Of a DNA stretch of 12,526 bases, positions 1 through 6,849 are shown piece by piece (within the stretch, counting starts at the first letter, position 1; the number at the start of each line of letters is the position of its first letter). A model generated the notes under the pieces. It saw nothing but the letters and a program-made list of their open reading frames with translations, made no database searches and was not told the origin of the DNA. Source of the DNA: Caldimicrobium thiodismutans. GTDB taxonomy: Bacteria > Desulfobacterota > Thermodesulfobacteria > Thermodesulfobacteriales > Thermodesulfobacteriaceae. Made by a program: the position numbers and the translations under genes. The DNA is taken from NCBI GenBank assembly GCA_002877875.1, contig PNIE01000023.1:1-12526 (forward strand). The letters are read 5' to 3'.

Positions 1-12
1 AAAGAAAAAAAG

Positions 13-1944
13 TTAGGCCTTTCTTAAAACCCTTTTGTCCCCAAGGCGCAAGGTAATTTTTTGCTTATCTAAATATTCAAGCATAGGTATTAAATACTTT
101 CGGCTTACTCCTTCCCCAACTATTTTTTTAAAATCAGAAACGGTAAGCTCTGAATTTTTTTGAAAAAATTCTCTAACCTTTCTCTCAATTTCTTCAAGAT
201 ATCTTTTATGCACTACGATTTTTTCAGTTAGTTTGACAAGCCTTCCCTCTCTTAATAACACCTTAAAAAGCTCTTCAGCAGCCTTAAAGTCCTTTCCAAA
301 TTCATAAAGAATTTCTTCATAATCCCTTGGAGTTAATCCCTCTTTAAAGAATTTTTCTTCAATTTGTTTTTTAAGTTCTTCAATTGCTGTGGAATCTTTT
401 TTATATTCTCTTAAATAATAAATTTCCCTTTCTTTAAAGATTTTTTCTTCTGAGAGAAGTTCTTCTAAGGCTTTTTCAAAAAGGATTTCTCTTGGGAAAG
501 AGGAGAGTCTGCTTTTTAATAATTCTTTGGTTAGGCCTGGTGAGAAGGGATTATTTTGATGAAATTTTAACAGTTTTTCAAGAATCTCCTCTTTAAGCTT
601 GGTTAGGGTTTCTATCGAAAAGAGAAAAGTTTCTTCACCTGCTTTAAGGATAATTATTTTTGTTGAGAGTTTTTCTAAAAGGCTTTCTAAAGTTTTTCCA
701 AAAAGGGCTGTGTGAAGTTGAAGATTTTTAATTTCTATACCTTGGGTTCCTTTTTTATTTATGTAGTAGAGTAAAAGTTCCTCATCACTTGCTTTGGATA
801 TGAATTCAAGCTCTCTTTTTTCCCAGGGTTTAGTTCTTTTTCTTCTTTGAGAAAGAGGATTAAGAACCCATCCTCCTGCAACCGTTTCGTTAGTTCCAGG
901 TCTTCTCAAAATAAATCGATCTCTGCGCCAGCAACAAACAGGTTTACTAAGGAAGATTTGAGCCACATCCTCAGAGGAGGCCTCTAAATGATCTCTGTTA
1001 AAGAGGATAATTTTTCCAAGCACCTCTGAGGTTCCAATATAAAACATAAGATTTTCGAAATTCTTTATAGGGTAGGAGAGTTCTTTCAAGGTTTTTATAG
1101 ATATATCCAACCATTGAGAGGGTTCAAGAACTCCCTCTTCAGCGATAACATCGCCTCTTGTAATTTCCTCTTTTTCTGCTCCTGAAATATTCAAAGCAAC
1201 TCTTCTTCCTGCTGAAGCAACCTCTACTGGTGTTCCGTGAACCTGGATACTTCTAACCTTTACTTTCTTTTTATGAGGATAAAGCATAAGCTCCTGATTG
1301 ATTCTTACCTCTCCTGAAAGAGCAGTTCCTCTTACCACAAGCCCAAATCCTTTTATAGTGAAAACTCCATCAATGGGCAGTCTAAAAGGAAGATCCGCTG
1401 CTTTTCCTTTTATGGCTTTGGCTTTTTCATCAAGAATTTTTATTAACTCGTCTTTTCCCTGAAGGGTTACGGAAGAAAAGGGAATAATAGGGGCATTTTC
1501 AAGGAAAGTTCCCTTTAAAAACTCTTCTACCTCACTTTTAACAAGAGAGAGCCATTCCTCATCTACAAGATCGGTCTTAGTCAAAACTACCACTCCCTCT
1601 TTAATACCTAATAACTCACAGATAGCAAGATGTTCTTTCGTCTGGGGCATAATTCCTTCATCTGCAGCTATGACTAAAATAACTAAATCAATTCCTGAGG
1701 CTCCTGCAACCATATTTCTGATAAAACGTTCATGACCTGGAACATCCACAATGCTTGCAAGAATACCTGAAGGAAGCAGGAGCTTGGCAAAACCTATATC
1801 AATGGTTATTCCTCTTTCTTTTTCTTCCTTTAAGCGATCTGTATCTATACCTGTTAAAGCTTTAACCAGAGCTGTTTTTCCGTGATCTATATGACCTGCA
1901 GTTCCTATGACGATACTCTTTTCCAAGGCAGGCATATTAGGCAA
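13..1944 (-). CDS. selB: Selenocysteine-specific translation elongation factor SelB
   Basis: SelB is a cytoplasmic GTPase that carries Sec-tRNA(Sec) to the ribosome at UGA codons marked by a SECIS hairpin. The 643 residues begin with an EF-Tu-like GTPase domain: G1 GHIDHGKT at 17-24, the G2 stretch GITIDIG at 45-51, G3 DVPGHE at 67-72 and G4 TKTD at 122-125. Beta-barrel domains follow at roughly 180-340. The charged, helix-rich C-terminal half fits the winged-helix repeats that bind SECIS, ending in RKYLIPMLEYLDKQ and GDKRVLR. Length matches the family (about 610-640). The chosen start is a TTG at 1944. The in-frame ATG at 1935 has no Shine-Dalgarno sequence, whereas AGGGGAT lies about 10-12 bases before the TTG. 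The gene overlaps the end of glyS by 8 bases and is the last visible gene of the purM-glyQ-glyS-selB string. The identity is nearly certain; the exact start is less so. Confidence 0.95.
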   Translation of the reverse strand: MPNMPALEKSIVIGTAGHIDHGKTALVKALTGIDTDRLKEEKERGITIDIGFAKLLLPSGILASIVDVPGHERFIRNMVAGASGIDLVILVIAADEGIMPQTKEHLAICELLGIKEGVVVLTKTDLVDEEWLSLVKSEVEEFLKGTFLENAPIIPFSSVTLQGKDELIKILDEKAKAIKGKAADLPFRLPIDGVFTIKGFGLVVRGTALSGEVRINQELMLYPHKKKVKVRSIQVHGTPVEVASAGRRVALNISGAEKEEITRGDVIAEEGVLEPSQWLDISIKTLKELSYPIKNFENLMFYIGTSEVLGKIILFNRDHLEASSEDVAQIFLSKPVCCWRRDRFILRRPGTNETVAGGWVLNPLSQRRKRTKPWEKRELEFISKASDEELLLYYINKKGTQGIEIKNLQLHTALFGKTLESLLEKLSTKIIILKAGEETFLFSIETLTKLKEEILEKLLKFHQNNPFSPGLTKELLKSRLSSFPREILFEKALEELLSEEKIFKEREIYYLREYKKDSTAIEELKKQIEEKFFKEGLTPRDYEEILYEFGKDFKAAEELFKVLLREGRLVKLTEKIVVHKRYLEEIERKVREFFQKNSELTVSDFKKIVGEGVSRKYLIPMLEYLDKQKITLRLGDKRVLRKA

Positions 1945-4006
1945 GATAGGAGAGATCCCCTATCTTATAAATTAATTTTGAAAGACTATAAAGGAGAGAT
2001 AATCGATTTTCTCTGAGTTCCCTCTCTTCCACCATCACATAAACTTTGTCAAAAAAGGCATCTATTAAGGGTTTGAAGATTAGGAGATGTTCAAGATAAG
2101 CCATATAATCTCTCTTAGTGTAAAGTTCCTCTAGTTGAGGGGTAAACTTTATTAGGGTCTCGTAGAGTTCCTTTTCTTCTTTTTCTTGCAAAAGAGTTGG
2201 GGAGACTTTAGGTAAAGAGAGAACTTCAACATTCTTAAGAATCTGGGTTACTCTTTTAAAGAGAAGAGAGAGATCTTTAAATTCCTTTCTTTCATATATA
2301 TCTTTAAGGGCCATCAATTTGAGATATTGAAGATAAGGATTTAAGGGTTGATATAGGATGGCATTTACAAAATTCTTATTGAATTGTAAGTTCAAAAGCT
2401 CTCCCTCAAGCCTCTTTCTGACAAAATCCTTTATCTCGTCTAAAGCTTGATGATTTTTAAGGTATCCCTGTTTATTAAGAAGAGACAAAGAATATTCAAA
2501 GACCTCCTCCAAGGGTAAATCAATTCTTTTTTCTATTAATATCTTTATGATTCCATAGGCTGCGCGTCTTAAAGCATAGGGATCTCCTTCACCGCTTACT
2601 TTTTCACCTGCCCCCATTAAAGCGCATAGATGATCGATTTTATCTGCAAGGGAAAGGATAATTCCATAGGGTGTTTCAGGAAAGACTTCTTCCTTTGGAC
2701 TCGGTAGATATTGTTCATATAAAGCTTTAGCAATCTCTTTTTCCCCTTCAAGGGATAAATAATGAGATCCCATATAACCTTGAAGACTTGGGAATTCTTT
2801 AACCACCTCTGTAGCAAGATCAGCTTTGGCATAAAAACAGGCCTTTTCAACAAGACTCTTTTCCAGCTCTGGGAAGATCTTCTCTCTTAAAAACTCGCCT
2901 AAGTTTATTAGTCTTTCAGTTTTTTCAAAGAGAGTACCACATTTGATATGATAGACAATCCCTTTTAATGAATTTACTCTCCCTCTGAGAGGAACTTTAA
3001 GGTCTCTTTCATAATAGAAAAGGGCATCTTCTAAACGAGCTTTAGCAACTCTCTCATGCCCTTCAATAATTATCTGAGAATCTTTCACTCTGTTATTATT
3101 TACGGCAATAAAATAAGGAAGAAGATGGCCTTCCTCATTTCTTAAATGAAAATATCTTTGATGTTCCCTAAGGGTTGTAATAACCAATTTCTCTGGAAGT
3201 TTTAGAAATTTTTCAGGGAAACTTCCAAGCACTGGAAAGGGATATTCTACCAAATGGGCATTTTCCACAAGGAGCTCCCTTTCTATCACTGGAATTCCCT
3301 TTTGATGAGCAACTTCCTCTATACTTTTTTTAGTATGTTCAATTCTTTTATCAACCTCTACAAGTACATAGTTTTTTTCAAGAAGCTCTCTATATTCATT
3401 CCAATCAGCTTTAGTAATATAGAGTCTTTCACGAGATAAAAAGCGATGCCCTAAAGTGAAATTGGAACTTTTAATACCGGCAACCTCAAGGGGAATTACT
3501 TTCTCTCCGTATAAACTCAAAAGCCATTTAATAGGCCGTGCAAAATAAAAATCATATTCCCCCCAGCGCATCTTTTTTGGAAAATAAAGCTCGGAAAGAA
3601 TTTGTAAAAGGATCTCCGGAAGAATCTCTTCAGTTGCCTTGCCAGGAATGATTTTCTTTAGGCAAAAATATTTGCCTTTGGAAGTATCTTTTACGAAGAG
3701 CTCTTCTAAAGAAACTCCATATTTTTTAGCAAAGCCAAGGAGTGCTTGAGTATAGTTCCCTTCCTTGTCAAGGGCTATTTGTAAAGAGGGCCCAAGAATT
3801 TCTTCTTCTCTATCTTTTTGCCTTTCTGCTAAATTTTTCACAAATAAGGTTAATCTTCTGCAGGTTCCACAAACTTTTATTTCCTCAAAAAGGAGTTCCC
3901 TTTCTTTGAAATTTTTCTCTGCTAAAAGATAGAGACTCTCAAGAGCAGGTTCAATAAAACGGGCTGGAAGCTCTTCTGTTCCTATTTCAAAAAGGAGATT
4001 TCTCAT
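1937..4006 (-). CDS. glyS: Glycyl-tRNA synthetase beta subunit
   Basis: This is the beta subunit of the bacterial heterotetrameric (alpha2beta2) glycyl-tRNA synthetase, which recognises tRNA(Gly) while the alpha subunit makes glycyl-adenylate. The 689 residues match the usual length of about 690. Family landmarks occur in order: FEIGTEELPA at 6-15, KMRWG near 145-149, FARPIKWL at 155-162, LGHRFLS at 185-191, TTLREHQRYF at 277-286, AKADLATEVVKEFPSLQG at 393-410, the LADKIDHL and GDPYALRRAA region at 453-483, and a C-terminal FFDKVYVM segment of the anticodon-binding domain. The ATG at 4006 overlaps the glyQ stop as ATGA, with GGGAG about 6-7 bases upstream. One oddity is CGTCRRL at 46-52, where family members usually have a Pro before the Arg pair (GTPRRL or ATPRRL), giving a CXXC pair. 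Confidence 0.97.
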   Translation of the reverse strand: MRNLLFEIGTEELPARFIEPALESLYLLAEKNFKERELLFEEIKVCGTCRRLTLFVKNLAERQKDREEEILGPSLQIALDKEGNYTQALLGFAKKYGVSLEELFVKDTSKGKYFCLKKIIPGKATEEILPEILLQILSELYFPKKMRWGEYDFYFARPIKWLLSLYGEKVIPLEVAGIKSSNFTLGHRFLSRERLYITKADWNEYRELLEKNYVLVEVDKRIEHTKKSIEEVAHQKGIPVIERELLVENAHLVEYPFPVLGSFPEKFLKLPEKLVITTLREHQRYFHLRNEEGHLLPYFIAVNNNRVKDSQIIIEGHERVAKARLEDALFYYERDLKVPLRGRVNSLKGIVYHIKCGTLFEKTERLINLGEFLREKIFPELEKSLVEKACFYAKADLATEVVKEFPSLQGYMGSHYLSLEGEKEIAKALYEQYLPSPKEEVFPETPYGIILSLADKIDHLCALMGAGEKVSGEGDPYALRRAAYGIIKILIEKRIDLPLEEVFEYSLSLLNKQGYLKNHQALDEIKDFVRKRLEGELLNLQFNKNFVNAILYQPLNPYLQYLKLMALKDIYERKEFKDLSLLFKRVTQILKNVEVLSLPKVSPTLLQEKEEKELYETLIKFTPQLEELYTKRDYMAYLEHLLIFKPLIDAFFDKVYVMVEERELRENRLSLLYSLSKLIYKIGDLSYLA
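1943..1966 (-). promoter_or_regulatory. Hairpin enclosing the selB start region
   Basis: A perfect 8-base inverted repeat (AAGATAGG and CCTATCTT on either strand) with an 8-base loop spans the last codons of glyS. In the mRNA the purine-rich AGGGGAU falls partly in the 5' arm and partly in the loop. The first two bases of the proposed UUG start of selB close the 3' arm. A folded hairpin would hide the selB initiation region, and a ribosome finishing glyS would open it. That role is inferred; only the inverted repeat is seen directly. Confidence 0.4.
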
Positions 4007-4848
4007 AGACTCTCCCTTTCAAGCCAGACCTCGGCAGCTTTTTTAGCAAGACTTCTTACTCTGGCAATATAATTGGCTCGCTCTACAGGAGAAAGGGCAC
4101 CTCTTGCATCAAGGAGATTGAAAGTATGACTGCATTTAAGGACAAAATCATAGCCAGGAAGTGCTAATCCTGCCTCAAAAAGTCTCCTTGCTTCAGCTTC
4201 ATATTTAACAAAAAGTTCCCGTAAAAGTTCTACATCAGCCATTTCAAAATTGAAAATAGAATATTCCACTTCATTTCTTAGATGAACTTCTCCATAGGTT
4301 ACTTCTTTATTCCATTTAAGAGAAAAGACATTATCAACTCCTTGAAGATACATAGTTAGTCTTTCAAGACCATAAGTTATTTCCACAGAAACAGGGCGAC
4401 ATTCAAAGCCACCAACCTGTTGAAAATAGGTGAACTGAGTAATTTCCATACCATCTAACCAAACCTCCCAACCAAGCCCCCAGGCACCAAGGGTGGGAGA
4501 CTCCCAGTCATCTTCCACAAAGCGTATGTCATGTTCCTCTGGATTTATTCCAAGACATTTTAAACTCTCAAGATATATTTCTTGAATATCAGAAGGAGAG
4601 GGTTTAATTAAAACTTGATATTGATAATAATGTTGAAGTCGATTAGGATTTTCTCCATATCTTCCATCAGTTGGCCTTCTTGAGGGAGCTACATAGGCAC
4701 AGGCCCAAGGTTTTGGACCAAGGGATCTAAAAAAAGTAGCAGGATGAAAAGTCCCAGCCCCAGACTCAACATCATAGGGCTGTAGGATAATACAGCCTCT
4801 TTCTGCCCAAAATTGATTAAGTTTAGCGATAACTTCTTGAAAATACAT
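4003..4848 (-). CDS. glyQ: Glycyl-tRNA synthetase alpha subunit
   Basis: This is the catalytic alpha subunit of two-subunit glycyl-tRNA synthetase, a class II enzyme that activates glycine with ATP. The 281 residues are close to the family norm of about 290-300. Signature sequences are LQPYDVESGAGTFHPATF at 22-39, the class II motif 2 region RPTDGRYGENPNRLQHYYQ at 58-76, the EDDWESPTLGAWGLGWEVW stretch at 112-130 (substrate pocket and dimer surface) and the motif 3-like EITYGLERL at 156-164. It sits 3 bases after the purM stop and overlaps glyS by 4 bases, as expected for genes made in fixed ratio. The ATG at 4848 has only a weak upstream purine stretch, so its translation may depend on ribosomes leaving purM. 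Confidence 0.97.
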   Translation of the reverse strand: MYFQEVIAKLNQFWAERGCIILQPYDVESGAGTFHPATFFRSLGPKPWACAYVAPSRRPTDGRYGENPNRLQHYYQYQVLIKPSPSDIQEIYLESLKCLGINPEEHDIRFVEDDWESPTLGAWGLGWEVWLDGMEITQFTYFQQVGGFECRPVSVEITYGLERLTMYLQGVDNVFSLKWNKEVTYGEVHLRNEVEYSIFNFEMADVELLRELFVKYEAEARRLFEAGLALPGYDFVLKCSHTFNLLDARGALSPVERANYIARVRSLAKKAAEVWLERESL

Positions 4849-4851
4849 CTT

Positions 4852-5898
4852 TTAAATGAACTCTACTTGTCTTTTTCCTTCTTGAAGTTTTTCAACCGTT
4901 CCAAGAATGTAAACCTCTTCATTTAAAGCTTTCAAAAAGGTCAAAACCTCTTCTACTTCATCTTTGTCCACAATTAAAATCATCCCAATTCCACAATTAA
5001 ATACATGTAACATTTCTTCTTCAGAAATATTTCCTAAGGCTTGTAAATACTTAAAGATGGGGGGCCATTCCCAGGCCCTTTTATCAATTATAACTTTACA
5101 GTTCTTAGGAAGGATTCTGGGAATATTATCAAAAAAACCTCCCCCTGTTATGTGGGCAATTCCTTTGATTTTAAGACCTTTGTTTATTAAAGTTAAAATT
5201 GGAAAAACATAAATTTTGGTTGGTCTCAATAATTCTTCAACAAGGGGTTTTCCTATTTCAGAGGGAATATAATCGAGAGAGAGTTTTTTTTCTTCAAAGA
5301 GAATTTTCCTAACCAGCGAAAATCCATTGCTATGAAGACCATTTGAAGCCAGACCTAAAACTGTATCTCCGATAGAAATTTCTGAACCATCAATAATTTT
5401 TTCCCTATCAACCAGGCCAACCACGAATCCTGCAACATCATACTCACCTTCTTTATATATTCCCGGCATCTCAGCAGTCTCTCCTCCAAGAAGAGCACAT
5501 TGAGACATCTCACACCCAGAAGTAATTCCCTCTATTAGTTCTCTAAAAATTTTTTCATTGAATTTCCCCATAGCTATGTAATCGAGAAAAAAAAGAGGCC
5601 TTGCTCCAGAGGTGATAACATCATTAACGCACATTGCTACAAGATCAATACCTATCCCTACATGATAATCAGCAAGCTGAGCAATCTTGATTTTCGTACC
5701 CACTCCATCGGTTGAGGCAACAAGCACCGGATTCTTACAGCAGGAGACATCAAGAGAAAAAAGCCCGGCATATCCACCTATAGAAGATATTACTCCTTTT
5801 TGTGAAAGACCTTTAGTTTTTTCTTTAACTATTTCTACAAGTAAGTTTGCCTTTTCTAAATCAACTCCTGCCTCTTTATACCTTTTAGATTCAGCCAT
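4852..5898 (-). CDS. purM: Phosphoribosylformylglycinamidine cyclo-ligase (AIR synthetase)
   Basis: PurM closes the imidazole ring in purine synthesis: FGAM plus ATP gives AIR. The 348 residues match the family (about 345). Motifs run in the expected order: YKEAGVD at 7-13, STDGVGTK at 62-69 (ATP and metal site), VNDVITSGARPLFFLDYIA at 91-109, GGETAEMPG at 138-146, SNGLHSNG at 185-192, HITGGG at 249-254 and FNCGIGM at 300-306. The ATG at 5898 has a strong GGAGG 9 bases upstream. It is the first gene of the purM-glyQ-glyS-selB string and is preceded by a promoter-like sequence. No other pur gene is nearby, so the purine pathway is scattered here. The link with glycine-tRNA charging may be no more than shared growth-rate control; that is inference. 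Confidence 0.97.
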   Translation of the reverse strand: MAESKRYKEAGVDLEKANLLVEIVKEKTKGLSQKGVISSIGGYAGLFSLDVSCCKNPVLVASTDGVGTKIKIAQLADYHVGIGIDLVAMCVNDVITSGARPLFFLDYIAMGKFNEKIFRELIEGITSGCEMSQCALLGGETAEMPGIYKEGEYDVAGFVVGLVDREKIIDGSEISIGDTVLGLASNGLHSNGFSLVRKILFEEKKLSLDYIPSEIGKPLVEELLRPTKIYVFPILTLINKGLKIKGIAHITGGGFFDNIPRILPKNCKVIIDKRAWEWPPIFKYLQALGNISEEEMLHVFNCGIGMILIVDKDEVEEVLTFLKALNEEVYILGTVEKLQEGKRQVEFI

Positions 5899-5937
5899 AA
5901 AATAAAACCTCCCAGTGCCTTTGCCTCAAGCATATTA

Positions 5938-5965
5938 ATTTTAGCCCATATTTTCTTAAAGACAA
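5938..5965 (-). promoter_or_regulatory. Candidate sigma-70-type promoter for purM-glyQS-selB
   Basis: Reading the minus strand, TTGTCT (5965-5960) is followed by 16 bases and then TAAAAT (5943-5938). That is four of six and five of six matches to the -35 and -10 consensus. The predicted transcript would start near 5931 and carry a leader of about 33 bases that includes the purM ribosome binding site, too short for a typical riboswitch. AT-rich DNA gives such matches by chance, so support is moderate. Confidence 0.4.
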
Positions 5966-6000
5966 GTTTTACAAAGAAAGCTTTAAAATCGTTTTAGGAG

Positions 6001-6014
6001 CTAAAGAACTTTAG
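6001..6014. repeat. Short palindrome, possible operator
   Basis: CTAAAG and CTTTAG form a perfect 6-base inverted repeat around AA. It lies 6 bases before the proposed -35 of the plus-strand gene and about 35 bases upstream of the -35 proposed for purM. The position would suit a regulator acting on either promoter. In AT-rich DNA a 14-base palindrome can arise by chance, and I recognise no known operator. Confidence 0.25.
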
Positions 6015-6020
6015 TTTATG

Positions 6021-6048
6021 TTGAGTTTTAAGAAGATTAATTTATATT
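6021..6048 (+). promoter_or_regulatory. Candidate sigma-70-type promoter for the TtcA-like gene
   Basis: TTGAGT (6021-6026), a 16-base spacer and TATATT (6043-6048) resemble -35 and -10 elements (four and five of six matches). The expected start of transcription is near 6055, giving a leader of about 27 bases with no clear Shine-Dalgarno sequence before the ATG at 6082. The evidence is sequence resemblance only. Confidence 0.4.
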
Positions 6049-6081
6049 TCAAAGATCTAAATTTTATTCAGACTTTGTGAA

Positions 6082-6849
6082 ATGAATCTCTATAGAAAAA
6101 TTAAAAAGTTAATTGGAAAAGCCATCTTTGGCTATAACCTTGTAGAAGAGGGGGATAAAATATTAATCGCCCTCTCTGGAGGAGAGGATAGCCTTGTTTT
6201 GACTCATTTTTTGGCTGAGTGGAGACATCTTTATCACAAAGAGCTTCATCTTTATGCTATTCATCTAGATATGGGATTTATTAAAGATGAAAAAAGTTAT
6301 GCAGAAGGAGTTAATTATTTAAAAACTTTTTGTGAAGAGAGAGAAATTAACTTCATTTTTGATAAAACATCTATAGGAGAGATGGTGTTTGAAGCAGTAG
6401 AAAAGAATACAGCTTCCCCGTGTTTTGTCTGTTCCTGGTACAGAAGGAAATATTTTTTTAAGCTTGCTCAAAAATTAAATATTAAAAAAATTGCCTTTGG
6501 ACACCACAAAGATGATGTTATTGTTACCTTTTTTATTAAAATGTTTTATTGTGGGGAACTTTCAACTATTTTACCTAAGCAAGAAATGTTTAAAGGAGAT
6601 CTTTATTTGATACGACCTCTTTATTTCGTCGAAAAGGATATGATTTCTCGTTTTGTTAAACAAAGAGGTTGGAGGATCCTTGAAAATTCTTGTCCCTTCT
6701 CCGAAGAGACTAAAAGGGCTTATTGGAGTAAATTTCTAAAAGAAAACCTCTTTTCAAAAGAGCCTCTTATTAAAGTTAACCTTTTTTCTGCCCTTTTTAA
6801 ACCAAGGCTTGATTATTTGCCCTCTCCCCCTAAAAAGGGAAAAACCTAA
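6082..6849 (+). CDS. TtcA-family PP-loop tRNA thiolase
   Basis: This is probably an iron-sulfur-dependent tRNA thiolase related to TtcA, which makes 2-thiocytidine at position 32 of tRNA. Visible features are the PP-loop SGGEDS at 32-37 (ATP site; most relatives have SGGKDS), a CXXC pair at C114 and C117, the GHHKDD segment at 140-145 followed by a TtcA-like KMFYCGEL stretch, IRPL with EKDMI near 177-188, and a third cysteine C204 in ENSCPF. C114, C117 and C204 correspond to the three cysteines that hold the [4Fe-4S] cluster in TtcA. It is shorter than the E. coli enzyme (255 versus 311). The extra CXXC zinc fingers of TtuA are absent, so that alternative is less likely. It is the only plus-strand gene and its TAA overlaps the waaA stop. 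The exact tRNA target is not provable from sequence. Confidence 0.85.
   Translation: MNLYRKIKKLIGKAIFGYNLVEEGDKILIALSGGEDSLVLTHFLAEWRHLYHKELHLYAIHLDMGFIKDEKSYAEGVNYLKTFCEEREINFIFDKTSIGEMVFEAVEKNTASPCFVCSWYRRKYFFKLAQKLNIKKIAFGHHKDDVIVTFFIKMFYCGELSTILPKQEMFKGDLYLIRPLYFVEKDMISRFVKQRGWRILENSCPFSEETKRAYWSKFLKENLFSKEPLIKVNLFSALFKPRLDYLPSPPKKGKT

Larger units (their letters stand above)
5899..6081. other. Divergent intergenic region, only sizeable non-coding stretch
   Basis: These 183 bases separate purM (minus) from the plus-strand TtcA-like gene. I see promoter-like hexamer pairs facing both ways and the palindrome CTAAAG-AA-CTTTAG at 6001-6014. I see no tRNA, no riboswitch-like fold and no intrinsic terminator. 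No convincing small coding frame was found here. Confidence 0.6.

Noticed and set aside
1..45. T-run (minus strand) directly after the selB stop, as a possible intrinsic terminator.
   Set aside because: The bases before it give only 3-4 base-pair stems with mismatched loops, and the window ends before the rest could be seen.
2617..2853. Open frames inside glyS on either strand, also near 3254-3439.
   Set aside because: They lie wholly within glyS in other frames, lack ribosome binding sites and do not resemble known proteins; glyS itself is complete and conserved.
5977..6000. Weak hairpin with TAAAA and TTTTA arms before the palindrome, considered as a riboswitch or terminator.
   Set aside because: The stem is only five A-T pairs plus wobble pairs, and there is no T-run or conserved aptamer-like sequence.
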